This document shows, piece after piece, positions 17,256 through 28,118 of a stretch of 64,000 nucleotides of DNA; the stretch's first letter is position 1, and every line of letters starts with the position of its first letter. Under the pieces are notes generated by a model. That model made no database searches, was not told the DNA's origin, and worked only from the letters and a program-made list of their open reading frames with translations. Source of the stretch: CAWATG01 sp963785035 (lineage in GTDB: Bacteria; Actinomycetota; Acidimicrobiia; IMCC26256; CAWATG01); contig CAWATG010000004.1 in the NCBI GenBank assembly GCA_963785035.1, positions 124,001-188,000 on the forward strand. Direction: 5' to 3'. The position numbers were made by a program, and so were the translations under genes.

Positions 17256-18365
17256 ATGGACTCTGTACTCGCCGCCGACGCTTCGATTTCCGGTTTGGAG
17301 TCGTTTCGTGAGGCGCATTCCGGTGCCGGTGCCTTTGTTGGAGGGCGGATCCTGACCCGCGAGGATCGTGAGGCCGCGTTCGCCACACAATTGGCTCCCG
17401 GCGCGACCAGGCCCCTCGGAGCCGGCAACCGCGCCAAGCCTGAGGAACCGGATCCATTTCGGCTCTGCTTCGAGCGTGACCTCGACCGTGTCAAGCATTC
17501 GCGGCCTTGGCGGCGCCTGGCGGGCAAGTGTCAGGTCTTCATCGCTCCCGAGAACGACCACCTCCGCACTCGAATGACCCATGCCGTCGAGGTGGCACAG
17601 GTGGCGACGGGCATTGCTCGCGCTGCCAATCTCTGCCTGCCGCTGACCGAGGCGATCGCGCTCGCGCATGACTGTGGACACGGCCCCGCCGGCCACGCAT
17701 CCGAAGAGGCATTCTCGCCGTTTCTTCCCGAGACGGGATACGACCACGCCGTATACGGCGCCGACGTCACGCTCGCCCCGTTCAACCTGTGCGCCGAGAC
17801 ACTCGACGGTGTGCGCAACCACTCGTGGCGCCGGCCCGCTCCGTCGACGCCCGAGGGCGAAGTCGTTGCATGGGCAGACCGCATCGCATATGTGTGCCAC
17901 GACTTCGAAGACGCGGTACGCGCGGGGATCCTCAAGCCTGAGGACCTTCCCGATGAGGTTCGTGATGTTGCAGGATCGACCAGCTCCGAGCAGATCGGAA
18001 CCTTCGTGGTTGCAGTGCTCGACGCGATCGAGTCTTCGGGGCGCGTCGCCATGACCGAAGGGTCCGGCGGCTGCACTCGCGTCCTTTCGCGCTTTCAACT
18101 TCGAACGGATTTATTTGCGTCCCGCGTCACACGACAAGCCGAACGTGTCGTGCATTTGCTTCGTGGCCTTGTCGAATACTTTGCTGATGCACCGCTATTG
18201 GTGCCACAGGTCATGTCCGGCGAGGTTCCCCCAGCGATAGCCGGAACGGCTGCTGCGGCGGCGCTCGCAGTGCATCACGTGAGCGGAATGACCGATCGCT
18301 ATGCCCTGGGCCTTGGTGTGGAGCTGTTGGGATGGCGTCCCGAGGCGTTGCCGAGAGGTGTCTGA
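17256..18365 (+). CDS. dgt: dGTP triphosphohydrolase-like HD protein
   Basis: HD-domain protein of 369 residues of the deoxyguanosinetriphosphate triphosphohydrolase-like family, which removes triphosphate from dNTPs. Metal ligands are visible as the His of TRMTHAVEV, the HD pair of LAHDCGHGPAGH and the Asp of VVAWADRIAYVCHD. The conserved RVKHSRPWRRLAGKCQVF precedes them. It is followed by dnaG after 104 bases, an order typical of actinobacteria, where dgt and dnaG are neighbours. The start at 17256 fits the promoter box but the first 60 residues are poorly conserved. Confidence 0.9.
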   Translation: MDSVLAADASISGLESFREAHSGAGAFVGGRILTREDREAAFATQLAPGATRPLGAGNRAKPEEPDPFRLCFERDLDRVKHSRPWRRLAGKCQVFIAPENDHLRTRMTHAVEVAQVATGIARAANLCLPLTEAIALAHDCGHGPAGHASEEAFSPFLPETGYDHAVYGADVTLAPFNLCAETLDGVRNHSWRRPAPSTPEGEVVAWADRIAYVCHDFEDAVRAGILKPEDLPDEVRDVAGSTSSEQIGTFVVAVLDAIESSGRVAMTEGSGGCTRVLSRFQLRTDLFASRVTRQAERVVHLLRGLVEYFADAPLLVPQVMSGEVPPAIAGTAAAAALAVHHVSGMTDRYALGLGVELLGWRPEALPRGV

Positions 18366-18454
18366 CCAGCGCGTTGTCACGGTCGGTGGTGACATTTGGG
18401 TAACGGTGTGCGCGCGTGGCGGTGGTGCCCGGGACGGCGGGGGCCGCAGCGTTC

Positions 18455-18460
18455 TAGTCT
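18455..18460 (+). promoter_or_regulatory. TAGTCT, candidate -10 box of dnaG
   Basis: TAGNNT hexamer 9 bases before the dnaG ATG. It suggests that dnaG has its own promoter in the dgt-dnaG gap. Confidence 0.45.
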
Positions 18461-18469
18461 GAGGCCGCG

Positions 18470-20339
18470 ATGGGAATCCTCGAGGACGATGTTGTTCGGG
18501 TACGCGAAGCCACCGATATCGTGGCGCTCGCGAGCGATCATCTTGCTCTGAAGCGCGTCGGGCGCCGGTATACGGGCTTGTGTCCGTTCCACGCAGAGAA
18601 GTCGCCGTCGTTCTCGGTCAATCCTGAACTGGGCGTGTACTACTGCTTCGGGTGTCAGGCACGTGGTGATGCGATCACGTTCGTGCGTGAAGTGGAGCAT
18701 CTCGATTTCGTCGACGCCGTCGAGCAACTCGCCGCGCGGGCCGGCATCACGATCCACTACGACGACGAGAACATTCCCAAGGATCGTCAACGCAAGTCTC
18801 GACTCAGCGATTCGGTCGGCGCCGCGGGCGAGTTCTATCACCGGCTGCTCCTGGAGTCGCCCGACGCTGGACTTCCGAGACGGTACCTTCGTAGCCGAGG
18901 ATTCGACGGCGATGCGGTGCGCAGGTTCAAGTTGGGTTGGGCGCCGCCGGGCTTCGATGAAATGAGTCGTGAGCTGCAACAGCAGCGCTTCGGTCGCGCC
19001 GACCTGGTCGATGCGGGGCTGGCATTCGTCAACCGTTCGAACAAGCTCCAGGATCAGTTCCGCGAGCGGCTGATGTTCCCGATCTACGACGGGCGTGGCG
19101 ACCCCGTCGGGTTCGGCGGGCGCTCACTCGGCGAGCGCGGTCCCAAGTACAAGAATTCTGCCGACAGCGTGATCTACCAGAAGAGCCGTCTGCTCTATGG
19201 GTTGAATTGGGCCAAGGCCGAGATCGTCGCTCGTGGTTCGGTCGTCATCTGCGAGGGATATACCGACGTCATGGCGTTCGTGCTTGCGGGGGTGCCGAAT
19301 GTCGTCGCAACCTGTGGGACCGCTCTGGCTGATGACCACTTCCAGATCCTGAAGAATCTGGCTCGCAAGATCGTCCTTGCCTATGACGCCGATGCCGCCG
19401 GCCAAGCCGCCGCAGAGCGATGTTTCCAATGGGAGCAACGCTTTGAGGTCCAGTTCGACGTGGCGGACCTGCCCGTTGGTCGCGATCCTGCCGATGTTTG
19501 GCAAAAAGACCCATCTTCGCTGGTGGCGGCGGTGGACCGTGCGGTTCCGTTCCTCCAGTTCCGCCTCGAGAGGGTTCTCGCCGGTGCGGATATTTCCTCT
19601 CTGGAGGGCAGGGCACGGGCAGCAGAGGCCGGATCCGCGTTGATTGCTCAACATCCGAGTGATTTGGTCCGAGACCAATACGTGATGCGTTTAGCCGGCC
19701 GACTCGATATCGATGCCGACCGCCTGCGTGGAACCGTCGATCGGATGTTCCGTGATCCGTCGACGATCCCCACGCCGCGGCCGGAATCCTCCAGGCAACC
19801 AAGCCTTTCGGGCATACCGAGACGGGCTGGTGCTTCGCGCGCGGTTTCGACCGCTGTCGATCCCCGTGAACTCGATGCGCTGCGCTGGGCGATTCATGAG
19901 CCCGAGAGGGTCGCGCAGTGGTTGCGTCCGGAGTTGTTGGCAGATCCCGTTCGCGCGTGCTGCGTTGCGCCGGCTGGAGGAGTCGACGACGTTCCATGAT
20001 GCGCTCGACGTCGAGGACGATCGTGTGCGCGAGCTCCTGGAACGCCTTGGCGTCGAAGAGGTCACGATCGACCTCGAACCGGAGACACTCGACGCTCGTC
20101 TCGTCGTGAACACGATCGAACCGGCAGCGCGGCGGCTCCATGCGGCGCTGCAGCGATCCGGCGATGAGCGCGAGAGTGACGTGATGCGGCTGCTCGATGC
20201 ACTTGCGAGCGCACGCGGAAACGGTGAATGGCAGGCGGCCAACGTGGCAGCGCTCGCGTTGGTACCGTGGATCGTCGACGACGCGACTGGTGGCGATGGA
20301 CGTGGAAGACACGAACTCATCGAGTCCGATCATGGCTGA
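18470..20339 (+). CDS. dnaG: DNA primase, one frameshift near the C-terminus
   Basis: Makes RNA primers for replication; about 622 residues after repair. The N-terminal CHC2 zinc finger has Cys38, His41, Cys59 and Cys62 in GLCPFHAEKSPSF and YYCFGCQARGD. The TOPRIM domain has VVICEGYTDVMAF and KIVLAYDADAAGQ. The frame breaks at about 19955: GTTCGCGCGTGCTGCG carries one extra base, and the repaired join reads DPVRAALRRLEESTTF. The C-terminal DnaB-interacting helices are then intact. The stop overlaps the start region of the sigma factor gene, reproducing the classic dnaG-rpoD arrangement. Confidence 0.92.
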
Positions 20340-21828
20340 CACCTCGGATGCGACAGCGACGACGGTCGCGCCGGTGGCGGGGACGACGGCTCCTGATACG
20401 GCGGCGCGCGAAACCGTCGACTCCGTTGCACCCGATGTCGCAGATCTTCTGGATCGCGTCAAGGACCGCGGCTTCGTGACCACAGGTGAGGTGTTCGCTG
20501 CGCTGCCCGACCTCGAGCCGGCTACCGGCGAACTCGCCGCGATCTTCGATGTCATTCACGCGCGCGGTGTCGAGGTTGTCGACGAGATCACCGAGGAACT
20601 CCAGCGCGAGGACGAACGCAACGACAGCTCCGGTGGTGTCGATCGATCGAAGGCGGCAATCCATCGCGGCAACGCGAGCGAGGCCGCGGGGCCGTCGTTG
20701 GTGGGCCGTCCAGGTACCGTTTCGCAGTTTCCGGGTGCGTTCAAGCCCGACGATTCGTTTGCTGATCCGTCGGCGACCGCGCCTGGCGGCAACGTTGCTG
20801 ATGCTTCGGTTACAGAACCGTTGGTCCCGGAGCGTCCCCGAGCACAACACAGCGCTGCCGACGCGCTGGGCGGCAAGGTGTCGCGTGAGGGTCTTGCCCG
20901 CGGTGGGGAACTCGCGAGCTTCGATCCTGTCCGCATGTATCTCAAGGAGATCGGCAAGGTTCGGCTGCTCACTGCTGCCCAGGAAGTCACGCTGGCCAAG
21001 CGGATCGAAGCTGGGTTACACGCCACACAGCGCATTCATGAGTTGCCGGGATTGAGCGATGCCGAGCGTGCCGGTCTCGAAGCTGTTGCCACCGATGGGC
21101 TGTTGGCGAAGAAGGAGGTCGTCGAGGCGAACCTTCGCCTGGTCGTCTCGATCGGCAAGCGTTACGTCGGACGGGGAATGGCGTTGCTCGACCTCGTGCA
21201 GGAAGGCAACCTCGGTCTCATCCGAGCCGTCGAGAAGTTCGACTACACCAAAGGCTTCAAGTTCTCGACATATGCGACGTGGTGGATTCGCCAGGCGATC
21301 ACACGCGCCATTGCGGATCAGGCGCGCACCATCCGAATTCCGGTGCACATGGTCGAGACCATGAATATGGTCCTACGGGTGCAACGCGAGATGATGCAGG
21401 AACTCGAGCGTGAGCCGACGGTCGACGAGATCGCAGCGAAGGTCGACCTCTCGCCCGATCGTGTGCGCGAAATTCAGCGCATTTCTCAAGAGCCGGTGTC
21501 GCTCGAGACGCCCGTCGGGGGAGAGGATGACACATCGCTGGGTGATTTCGTCGAGGACCAGCAGGCAATCTCGCCGGCGACTGCAGCGGCTCGTGCGTTG
21601 CTCACCGAGGCGGTCGAAGAGGCGCTCGAGGAGTTGAACGATCGTGAACGCGCCGTCGTGCGTTTACGCTTCGGCCTCGACGACGGACAGGTTCGCACCT
21701 TGGAGGAGGTCGGACGCGAGTTCGGAGTGACCCGCGAACGGATCCGGCAGATCGAATCGAAGACCTTGGCCAAACTGCGCCACCCGACACGGTCGCAGCG
21801 CCTACGTGACTATCTCGAGGAGCCGTAG
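20296..21828 (+). CDS. rpoD: Primary RNA polymerase sigma factor (sigma-70 group 1)
   Basis: Housekeeping sigma factor, 510 residues from ATG 20296 or 498 from ATG 20332; neither start has a clear ribosome site. Residues 1-205 are a poorly conserved acidic region 1.1 with a recognisable four-helix part (LLDRVKDRGFVTTGEVFAAL, here as DRGFVTTGEVFAAL). Region 1.2 reads YLKEIGKVRLLTAAQEV. Region 2 has NLRLVVSIGKRYVGRG and FSTYATWWIRQAITRA. Region 4 has FGVTRERIRQIESKTLAKLRH. It would recognise the TAGNNT boxes seen across the window. It overlaps the dnaG stop. Confidence 0.95.
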   Translation: MDVEDTNSSSPIMADTSDATATTVAPVAGTTAPDTAARETVDSVAPDVADLLDRVKDRGFVTTGEVFAALPDLEPATGELAAIFDVIHARGVEVVDEITEELQREDERNDSSGGVDRSKAAIHRGNASEAAGPSLVGRPGTVSQFPGAFKPDDSFADPSATAPGGNVADASVTEPLVPERPRAQHSAADALGGKVSREGLARGGELASFDPVRMYLKEIGKVRLLTAAQEVTLAKRIEAGLHATQRIHELPGLSDAERAGLEAVATDGLLAKKEVVEANLRLVVSIGKRYVGRGMALLDLVQEGNLGLIRAVEKFDYTKGFKFSTYATWWIRQAITRAIADQARTIRIPVHMVETMNMVLRVQREMMQELEREPTVDEIAAKVDLSPDRVREIQRISQEPVSLETPVGGEDDTSLGDFVEDQQAISPATAAARALLTEAVEEALEELNDRERAVVRLRFGLDDGQVRTLEEVGREFGVTRERIRQIESKTLAKLRHPTRSQRLRDYLEEP

Positions 21829-21881
21829 CAGTCCCGGTATCGGATGCATGGTGGCCGATCGGTGGGTCGAACAGGGGTTGA

Positions 21882-22106
21882 TCAGAAGTCGACCGGCTCG
21901 CTGGTCAGATCGATCTCTGCGGCGTCGACAGCGTCACGCAGGCGATCCACGGCCGAGCCGAGCGCCTCTCGAATTCGCTCGGCGAAACGCCCGTCGCGGA
22001 CCGGTTCGAGGAGACCGACGAGCTGGTCATACCGCTCACGGCCTGCCTTGGAGCCCAGCACGTAACCGACGCCGAATGACACAAGAACCCCACCTCGAAA
22101 GCGCAT
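21882..22106 (-). CDS. Small YtxH-like membrane protein
   Basis: Protein of 74 residues. One hydrophobic segment near the N-terminus reads FRGGVLVSFGVGYVLGSKAG and is followed by RERYDQLVGLLEPVRD, typical of the YtxH/DUF-type small membrane proteins of actinobacteria. The rest is a charged helix. Function is unknown. It is convergent with rpoD and stands alone. I used the second Met (22106), since MRFRGG leads straight into the membrane segment; the first Met is 4 codons earlier. Confidence 0.65.
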   Translation of the reverse strand: MRFRGGVLVSFGVGYVLGSKAGRERYDQLVGLLEPVRDGRFAERIREALGSAVDRLRDAVDAAEIDLTSEPVDF

Positions 22107-22230
22107 GGAGCAATTCATACCGCATTGGGGCCTCGTTGGCGACCCCCGGGGCAGGGTTTCGTTCCCTCGTGAGAGGTGCCTGCCGTGTCATGATGGGTGG
22201 GTCCGATGCCGAGGTATCGGACAGTGCCAT

Positions 22231-22306
22231 TCCGGGGTAGCTCAATTGGCAGAGCACGCGGCTGTTAACCGCGGTGTTGAGAGTTCGAGTCTCTCCCCCG
22301 GAGCCA
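22231..22306 (+). tRNA. tRNA-Asn (GTT), CCA encoded
   Basis: Acceptor stem TCCGGGG pairs with CCCCGGA. The anticodon loop is CTGTTAA with anticodon GTT. The T arm is GAGAG TTCGAGT CTCTC. Discriminator base is G, and CCA is encoded at 22304-22306. Confidence 0.95.
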
Positions 22307-22355
22307 TCACCGATGGTGAGATCACCGCTCGCTCGCGGGCAGACCTCACCACTGC

Positions 22356-22431
22356 GGGGCCGTAGCTCAGTGGTGAGAGCAGGGGACTCATAATCCCTCG
22401 GTCGAAGGTTCGATCCCTTCCGGCCCCACCA
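22356..22431 (+). tRNA. tRNA with CAT anticodon (elongator Met or Ile2)
   Basis: Acceptor stem GGGGCCG pairs with CGGCCCC. Anticodon loop CTCATAA gives CAT. The first pair is G-C, so it is not the initiator tRNA. I favour elongator Met; a lysidine-modified tRNA-Ile2 cannot be excluded by eye. CCA is encoded. Confidence 0.88.
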
Positions 22432-22670
22432 ACGCATTCAGGGTTCCGCTGTCGACGGCGGTCCGCACGCCGCTTCCCGCGGGCTGCTGGTCACGGTTTG
22501 GTCACGGGATTTCGTGTCGAGTGCGCCTTTACACTTATCTGGATCGACTTTCGTCGTGAAAGTACGTGTCGAACCTAGTGGCGGAAATGCCCTGAATGCA
22601 CAGGGTCAGCGGGTTGCGGTCGCGACAGAACTGCCTTCATCAACTCGCTCGGGCGCCGATAACTCCCGTC

Positions 22671-23574
22671 ATGGGTATGAACACCACCGCTTCGCGCCGG
22701 GCTGCGACAGCGCATCGGCCATCAGGGAAGAAGAGAGCGTCGAGGGCATCGCCCAAGTGGTGGACGCCCCCGTGGGCCACTGACGAGGAAGACCCGGACG
22801 CCGGCTGGGCAGCCAAGCCCGATGCCGAGCGGGAAGGCTGGCCCAAGGCCGCGGGCCGAGGCACCCGCGACGACGACGCCATCCTCGCCCCGCTCGAGGC
22901 GCAGTTCGGTCAGGTGCGCTCACGCGACCGGGTCCGCGACCTGGCTGAGGTGTTCACCCACCAGCGTGAGGTCGACGCGATGCTCGACCATGATCCCTGA
23001 CGCCTTCGACGGCCTCGACGTGAAGTTCCTCGAGCCGACGTGCGGGTCGGGCAACTTCCTCGCTGAGATCCTCCGACGCAAGCTGCGCCTGGTCACGAAG
23101 GCCGACTGCGTCTCGCAGGAGCAGTACGAGCACCGCCTGCTGCGAGCGCATCGCCTCCATCTACGGCGTCGACATCTCACCGGAGAACGTCACCGAGGCC
23201 CGTGGGCGCATGGCGCACGTCGCTGCTCGAGCACTACCAGGCGGACGCCAACACGATCGAGCCGACGACCGGCTTCCTCAACGCGGCCGCCCTCATCTTC
23301 GGCGACAACATCGTCGTCGGCGACACCCTCAACGCAGCCGACACAGATCGAGCTGTGCGACTGGCGGCCAGCGCCCCGTGGCTGCTTCCAGCGGGTGTGG
23401 ACGTACGCGCTCGTCCCCGTCAACGACCGCGACCTGCTTCTGGTCCGAGCGGGTGCAGGACACCGACCCCGTCCACTACACCGAGCTCGTGCCGACGCGA
23501 CGCCGACCAAGCCCGTGCGGGTAAGCGAGGTCCGTCCGATGAGCGTAACGCGAACAGCCGATCGACCGGGCTGA
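22671..23574 (+). pseudogene. DNA methylase-type gene with motif I, broken by several frameshifts
   Basis: After joining frames, the protein has a charged N-terminus (RSRDRVRDLAEVFTHQREV), a SAM-binding motif I FLEPTCGSGNFLAEILRRKL and then ASIYGVDISPENVTEARGRM, all typical of N6-adenine DNA methylases. No NPPY catalytic motif is seen in this gene. The frame changes at about 22990, 23145, 23225, 23345, 23440 and 23490; the first five are each fixed by removing one base, the last is unclear. The motifs stay intact across the breaks. It opens a three-gene restriction-modification locus just downstream of two tRNA genes. The end at 23574 is approximate. Confidence 0.6.
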
Positions 23575-23595
23575 CGGCGTCGAAGTCGCCTCGGC

Positions 23596-25229
23596 ATACC
23601 CGACATCCTCGACGTGATCGCCGCTCTGTCGTCGGATGCGGTCCCGACTCCGCCGTCCTCGCCCGGGCCCTGCTCGACCTGCTTCCTGCCGAGGTGTGGA
23701 CCAACCCGGACTACCGCTGGCTCGACCCGGCCACCAAGTCCGGCTCCATCCTGCGCGAAGTCGGCTCGCCGCTTGATGGATGGCCTCGCAGAGTGGGAGC
23801 CCGACCCGAGCCAAGCGCGCCGAGCACATCCTGCGCAACATGCTGTACGGCTCGGCGTGACTCAGGTCCACGGCGAGATGACCCGCCGTTCGGTGTACGT
23901 GTCCCGCGACGCGACCAGCGACCTGCTCGGTCGTCAGGTTCGACACGGCCGGCGGCAACCTGCCGTTCGTGCCCGCCGAGCACGACTACCCGATCGAACA
24001 GGGAGGGCAAGGCGTCCGGTCCCTGCCAGGTCTGCGGTGCGCCCGTGCGCCTGGAACGAGGTGATACTCGCGAGAACTACGCCTACGCGTTCATTCACGG
24101 GGCGTACCCGACGGAGGAGATGAAGGACATGCAGTTCGACGTCATCGTCGGGCAACCCGCCGTACCAGATCGGCGACCGAAGGCTTCGAGGCCGACCGCC
24201 GTCACCGATCTACCAGCGCTTCGTCGAGCACGCGATCGCGCTGGAGCCGAAGTACGTTGCCATGATCACCCCGTCGCGCTGGTTCACCGGCGGCAAGGGC
24301 CTCGACGAGCTTCCGCGAGCGCATGATCGCCGACCGTCGACTGCGCGTCATCGTCGACAACCCCAAGCTGTTCGACTGCTTCCCCGGTGTCGAGATCAAG
24401 GGCGGCGTCAACTACTTCCTCTGGGACCGCGACCACGACGGCGACTGCGAGTTCTCCACCCGCATCGACGGAGTCATCATCTCGACGATGACGCGTGACC
24501 TGCGCGAGGGCGACGGGGTCTCGTCCGCGACAACCGCGCGCATGAGCATCGTCCACAAGGTCGAGCAAGGCGAAGCGAAGCGCCGTGGAGAGCATGTGCA
24601 GCCCTCGAAAGCCGTTCGGCCTCAAGATCGCACTCAACTACTCCGGGACAGCGTGCCAGAGCCGTTCGACGGGGCCATCCCGCTGATCTTCGCCAGCCAC
24701 GTCGGCTACGTGCGACCGGACCAGATCGAGCGCAACCACGAATGGATCGACAGTGGAAGGTGCTGATCCCAAGGCAGGGGACGGCCACGGCCGTGAGGTG
24801 TCGTACGTGCTCGGCGAGCCCATCGCCCTGGCGCCCGGTTCGGCCTGCACGCAGACGTACCTCGTCGCTGGCGTGTTCGACACCGAGACGGAGACGGAGA
24901 ACTACGCCTACTACCTGACGACCAAGTTCGTCCGGTTCCTCGTCCTCCAGCGGAAGACCACACAGGACGTAACGCCCGACCGGTTCCGGTTCGTGCCCCT
25001 GCTCGACATGAAGCGCCGCTGGACCGACGCGGACCTGTACGAGCACTTCGGCCTGACCGAGGACGAGAGCCGCGTACATCGAGGCAACGATCCACCCGCG
25101 CGAGCCCGTACCTGTCGCTCGACTCGCCCATCCCTGCGTCCCACCTGCCCGGCGGCTCGAAGTACCGAGCGCCCGGCGACGCAGCGCGACGATCGAGGCC
25201 CTGCGGAGCCGGACGAGGACGAAGAGTGA
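23596..25229 (+). pseudogene. Eco57I-type restriction-modification methylase, many frameshifts
   Basis: Joining frames gives a methylase of about 530 residues. Readable pieces in order are IPDILDVIAALSSDAVPTPP, a second motif I-like LDPATKSGSILREV, VTQVHGEMTRRSVYVSRDA, CQVCGAPVRLERGDTRENYA, FDVIVG followed after one extra G by the catalytic NPPYQI, then EPKYVAMITPSRWFTGGKG and VIVDNPKLFDCFPGVEIKGG, quoted in part. This order matches Eco57I-like modification enzymes that methylate adenine. At least eight one-base insertions are needed. The C-terminus ends acidic (PDEDEE). The start is approximate because no good start codon precedes IPDILDV; GTG 23614 is possible. The nuclease/helicase gene follows after 10 bases. 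Confidence 0.65.
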
Positions 25230-25239
25230 CGGCGAGCAA

Positions 25240-27864
25240 ATGGCCGTCGGGCGCATCTACGTCTACACCGCCCCGGGATACGACACCGACTGGACCCGCA
25301 CCGTCGGTTCGACGACCGTCGAAGGTCACGGCCGGCTCAAGGTCGGCTACACCGGCCGGCCCGACCCGCGCGTCCGCATCAAGGAGCAGACCGGCACCGT
25401 CTACCCCGGCGGCGACGGCATCGTCGTCCACGCTCGACGAGCCCGCCGTCCGCGAAGACGGCACTTCGTTCGACGACCACGAGGTGCACAAGGTCCTCGA
25501 CGCTGCCGGCATCCAGCGCACGCAGCGAAGTCGTCGAAGCCACGCTCGGCGAAGTGCGCGCCGCGATCGCCGCCGTCCGGGCCGGTCGCGCCTACGACCC
25601 GGCTCGCACCGACGACTTCGCCATGCGCCCCGAGCAGGCCGCCGCTGTCGAGCAGACCGCCGCCTACTTCGCCGACGCACGCCAATGACGCCGCATCCGC
25701 CGCGGTTCCTGTGGAACGCCAAGATGCGGTTCGGCAAGACGTTCACCACCTACCAGCTCGCCCAGCGCATGGGCTGGAAGCGGGTGCTCGTGCTCACCTA
25801 CAAGCCCGCGGTACGCAACGCCTGGCGTGACGACCTGGTCAGCCACGTCGACTTCGCCGACTGGGTGTTCGCCGACCGCGACACCCCGTGCGACCCGGAC
25901 ACGCCCGCGCCGCGTGGTGTGGTTCGCCTCGTTCCAGGATCTGCTCGGCACGACGGCCGACGGAGAGGTCAAGGAGCACAACGTCGACCTGCACCTCATC
26001 GACTGGGACTGCATCGTCCTCGACGAGTACCACTTCGGCGCCTGGCAGGGCGCAGCCAAGGAAGTGTGCAGCCCCGCGCCAGCGACGCGCCCAAGCGACC
26101 CCGACGAAGGCCGAGAAGAAGGCGGCCGAGGCGGCCGCTGAGCAAGCCGACGAGGTCACCGACCTCGTCGGTGCCGGCACGCCTCGACTCATCGCCGCCA
26201 CGCCCGACAGCGGGGATCAACGATGACCTCGACGCCGCCGACCTACAGCCTGTCCGCCCGCAGCTTCCTGTACCTGTCGGGCACACCGTTCCGGGCGCTG
26301 ACCGAGGGCGAGTTCAACGAGGACGCCATCTTCAACTGGACCTACCCCGACGAGCAGTCGGCCAAGGCCGCAGTGGGACGACGACCCGGTCACGCGACTC
26401 CGAGCGCAACCCGTACCGCGAGCTGCCCCAGATGCAGATGTTCACCTACGCGCTGTCCGAGGTCGCGTCGGTGGCCATCGACCAGGGCGCCGACGGCCTG
26501 TTCGACCTGTCCGGCTTCTTCGACGCCAGGAAGGTCGGCTCCGAGTACCACTTCGACCGACCCGAACCGGGTCGGCGAGTTCCTGAACATGCTCCGCGGC
26601 CGGCTCACACAGTCGGCAACGGAGAAGCTGCTCAACAACTTCAAGCCGCCGTTCCCCTACAGCGACGGGCGCTTCACCGGACGCCGTCGAGCACACCGTG
26701 TGGTTCCTGCCGACCGTCGCGTCGGCGCATGCGATGAAGGCGTCGCTCGAAGCCCACCCGTTCTTCCGGACTATCCTCGTCCACGTCGCCGCCGGTAGCG
26801 CCGCGAAGATGGGCGCCGAGGCCAAGAAGCCCGTCGACGCCATGCTGGCCAAGGCGGCCAAGCTGGGCAAGCAGACCATCACCTTGTCGGTCGGCAAGCT
26901 CATGACCGGCGTGACCGTCCCCCAGTGGGGCGCGATCCTGATCCTGCGCTCGCTCAAGTCGCCCGAGTCGTACTTCCAGGCGGCGTTCCGAGTGCAGTCG
27001 CCGTGGACGACACCGAACGATGACGGGACGCGCACCATCAACAAGAAGACGTGCTACGTGTTCGACTTCGACCCGAACCGGGCGCTGTCACTCGTGTACC
27101 AGTACGGCACGAAGCTGGCCGGCGGGTCGATGACAGACCTGCACCGTCCGACGTGATCGGCGAGCTCATCGAGTTCCTGCCCATCTTCGCCTTCGACGGC
27201 GGGCGCATGGACCCGGTCGACGTCAATGCCGTCATGGACTGGGGTACGGCCGGCGCCGGCGCGGCGATGCTCGCCAAGCGCTGGGGCAGCCCCCGGCTCA
27301 TCGACCTGTCCGAGGAGGTGCTCACCAAGCTGCTCGCCGACAGCGACCTGCTTGACCGGCTCGAGCAGATGGAGGACTTCCGCAACCTGCGTCAGGACGC
27401 GGACAAGATCATCGCCCAGTCGAAGAAGGTCCGCGACGGCAAGAAGGTCCAAGGGCGGAGGCCGACGGCGGCGACGACGAGCCGAGGATTCCGAGGTCAA
27501 GGCTGCCCGCAAGGCAAAGCGGGAGCAGGTCAAGAGCCTGCGCGACAAGCTGCTGAAGTTCGTCCAGGCCGTCCCCGTGTTCATGTACCTCACCGACTTC
27601 CGCGAGGAGGCCCTCGTCGACGTCATCGAGTCGCTCGACACGCAGCTGTTCGAGCGCGTCACCGGCCTGACCCTCGCCGACTTCCACAAGCTCGCCGAGG
27701 TCGGCGTGTTCCACCCGGCGCACATGAACGAGGCCATCTGGCAGTTCCGCCTCTTCGAGCGGGCCAGCCTCGACTACTTGGGTACTCGGTCCGACGGTGC
27801 AGAACCGACCCGGCTTGGGCTGTGGGATCGCAGCGAGCCGGCGCCTCCGCTGCCGGTCGGCTGA
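25240..27864 (+). pseudogene. GIY-YIG nuclease-DExH helicase fusion (restriction subunit), many frameshifts
   Basis: The N-terminal 70 residues read GRIYVYTAPGYD then LKVGYTGRPDPRVRIKEQ, the pattern of a GIY-YIG (T5orf172-like) nuclease. A superfamily 2 helicase core follows: motif I LWNAKMRFGKTFTTYQL, motif II CIVLDEYHFGAW, motif III FLYLSGTPFRAL, and a later FQAAFRVQSPW region like motif VI. The last 250 residues are helical and charged. Frame changes occur at about 25430, 25530, 25680, 25920, 26080, 26215, 26370, 26570, 26685, 27140 and 27460. With the two methylase genes it would form a restriction system in which nuclease and translocase are one chain. The ATG at 25240 is firm. Confidence 0.65.
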
Positions 27865-28118
27865 TGCTGACCATACGCCAGTCAGAAGCCGTCCGGCTCG
27901 CCGGCCTCCCGAGGACGGCAGCCCGCACCATTGCTCGAACGCCTGACGAGGAAGGCGAAGGACTTTGTGGAACACGACCACAGCGAATCTCTTGAAGGTT
28001 TGTATCGCCCCTCTGATCCTCGGGCCTTCAGCTCAAACCCCGCGATGAGGCCCCACACGGTTGGATCTTGATGCGGAGGCGGTCGCGTTTCGGGTCCCCC
28101 AACGGGCTTAGTAGAGGT

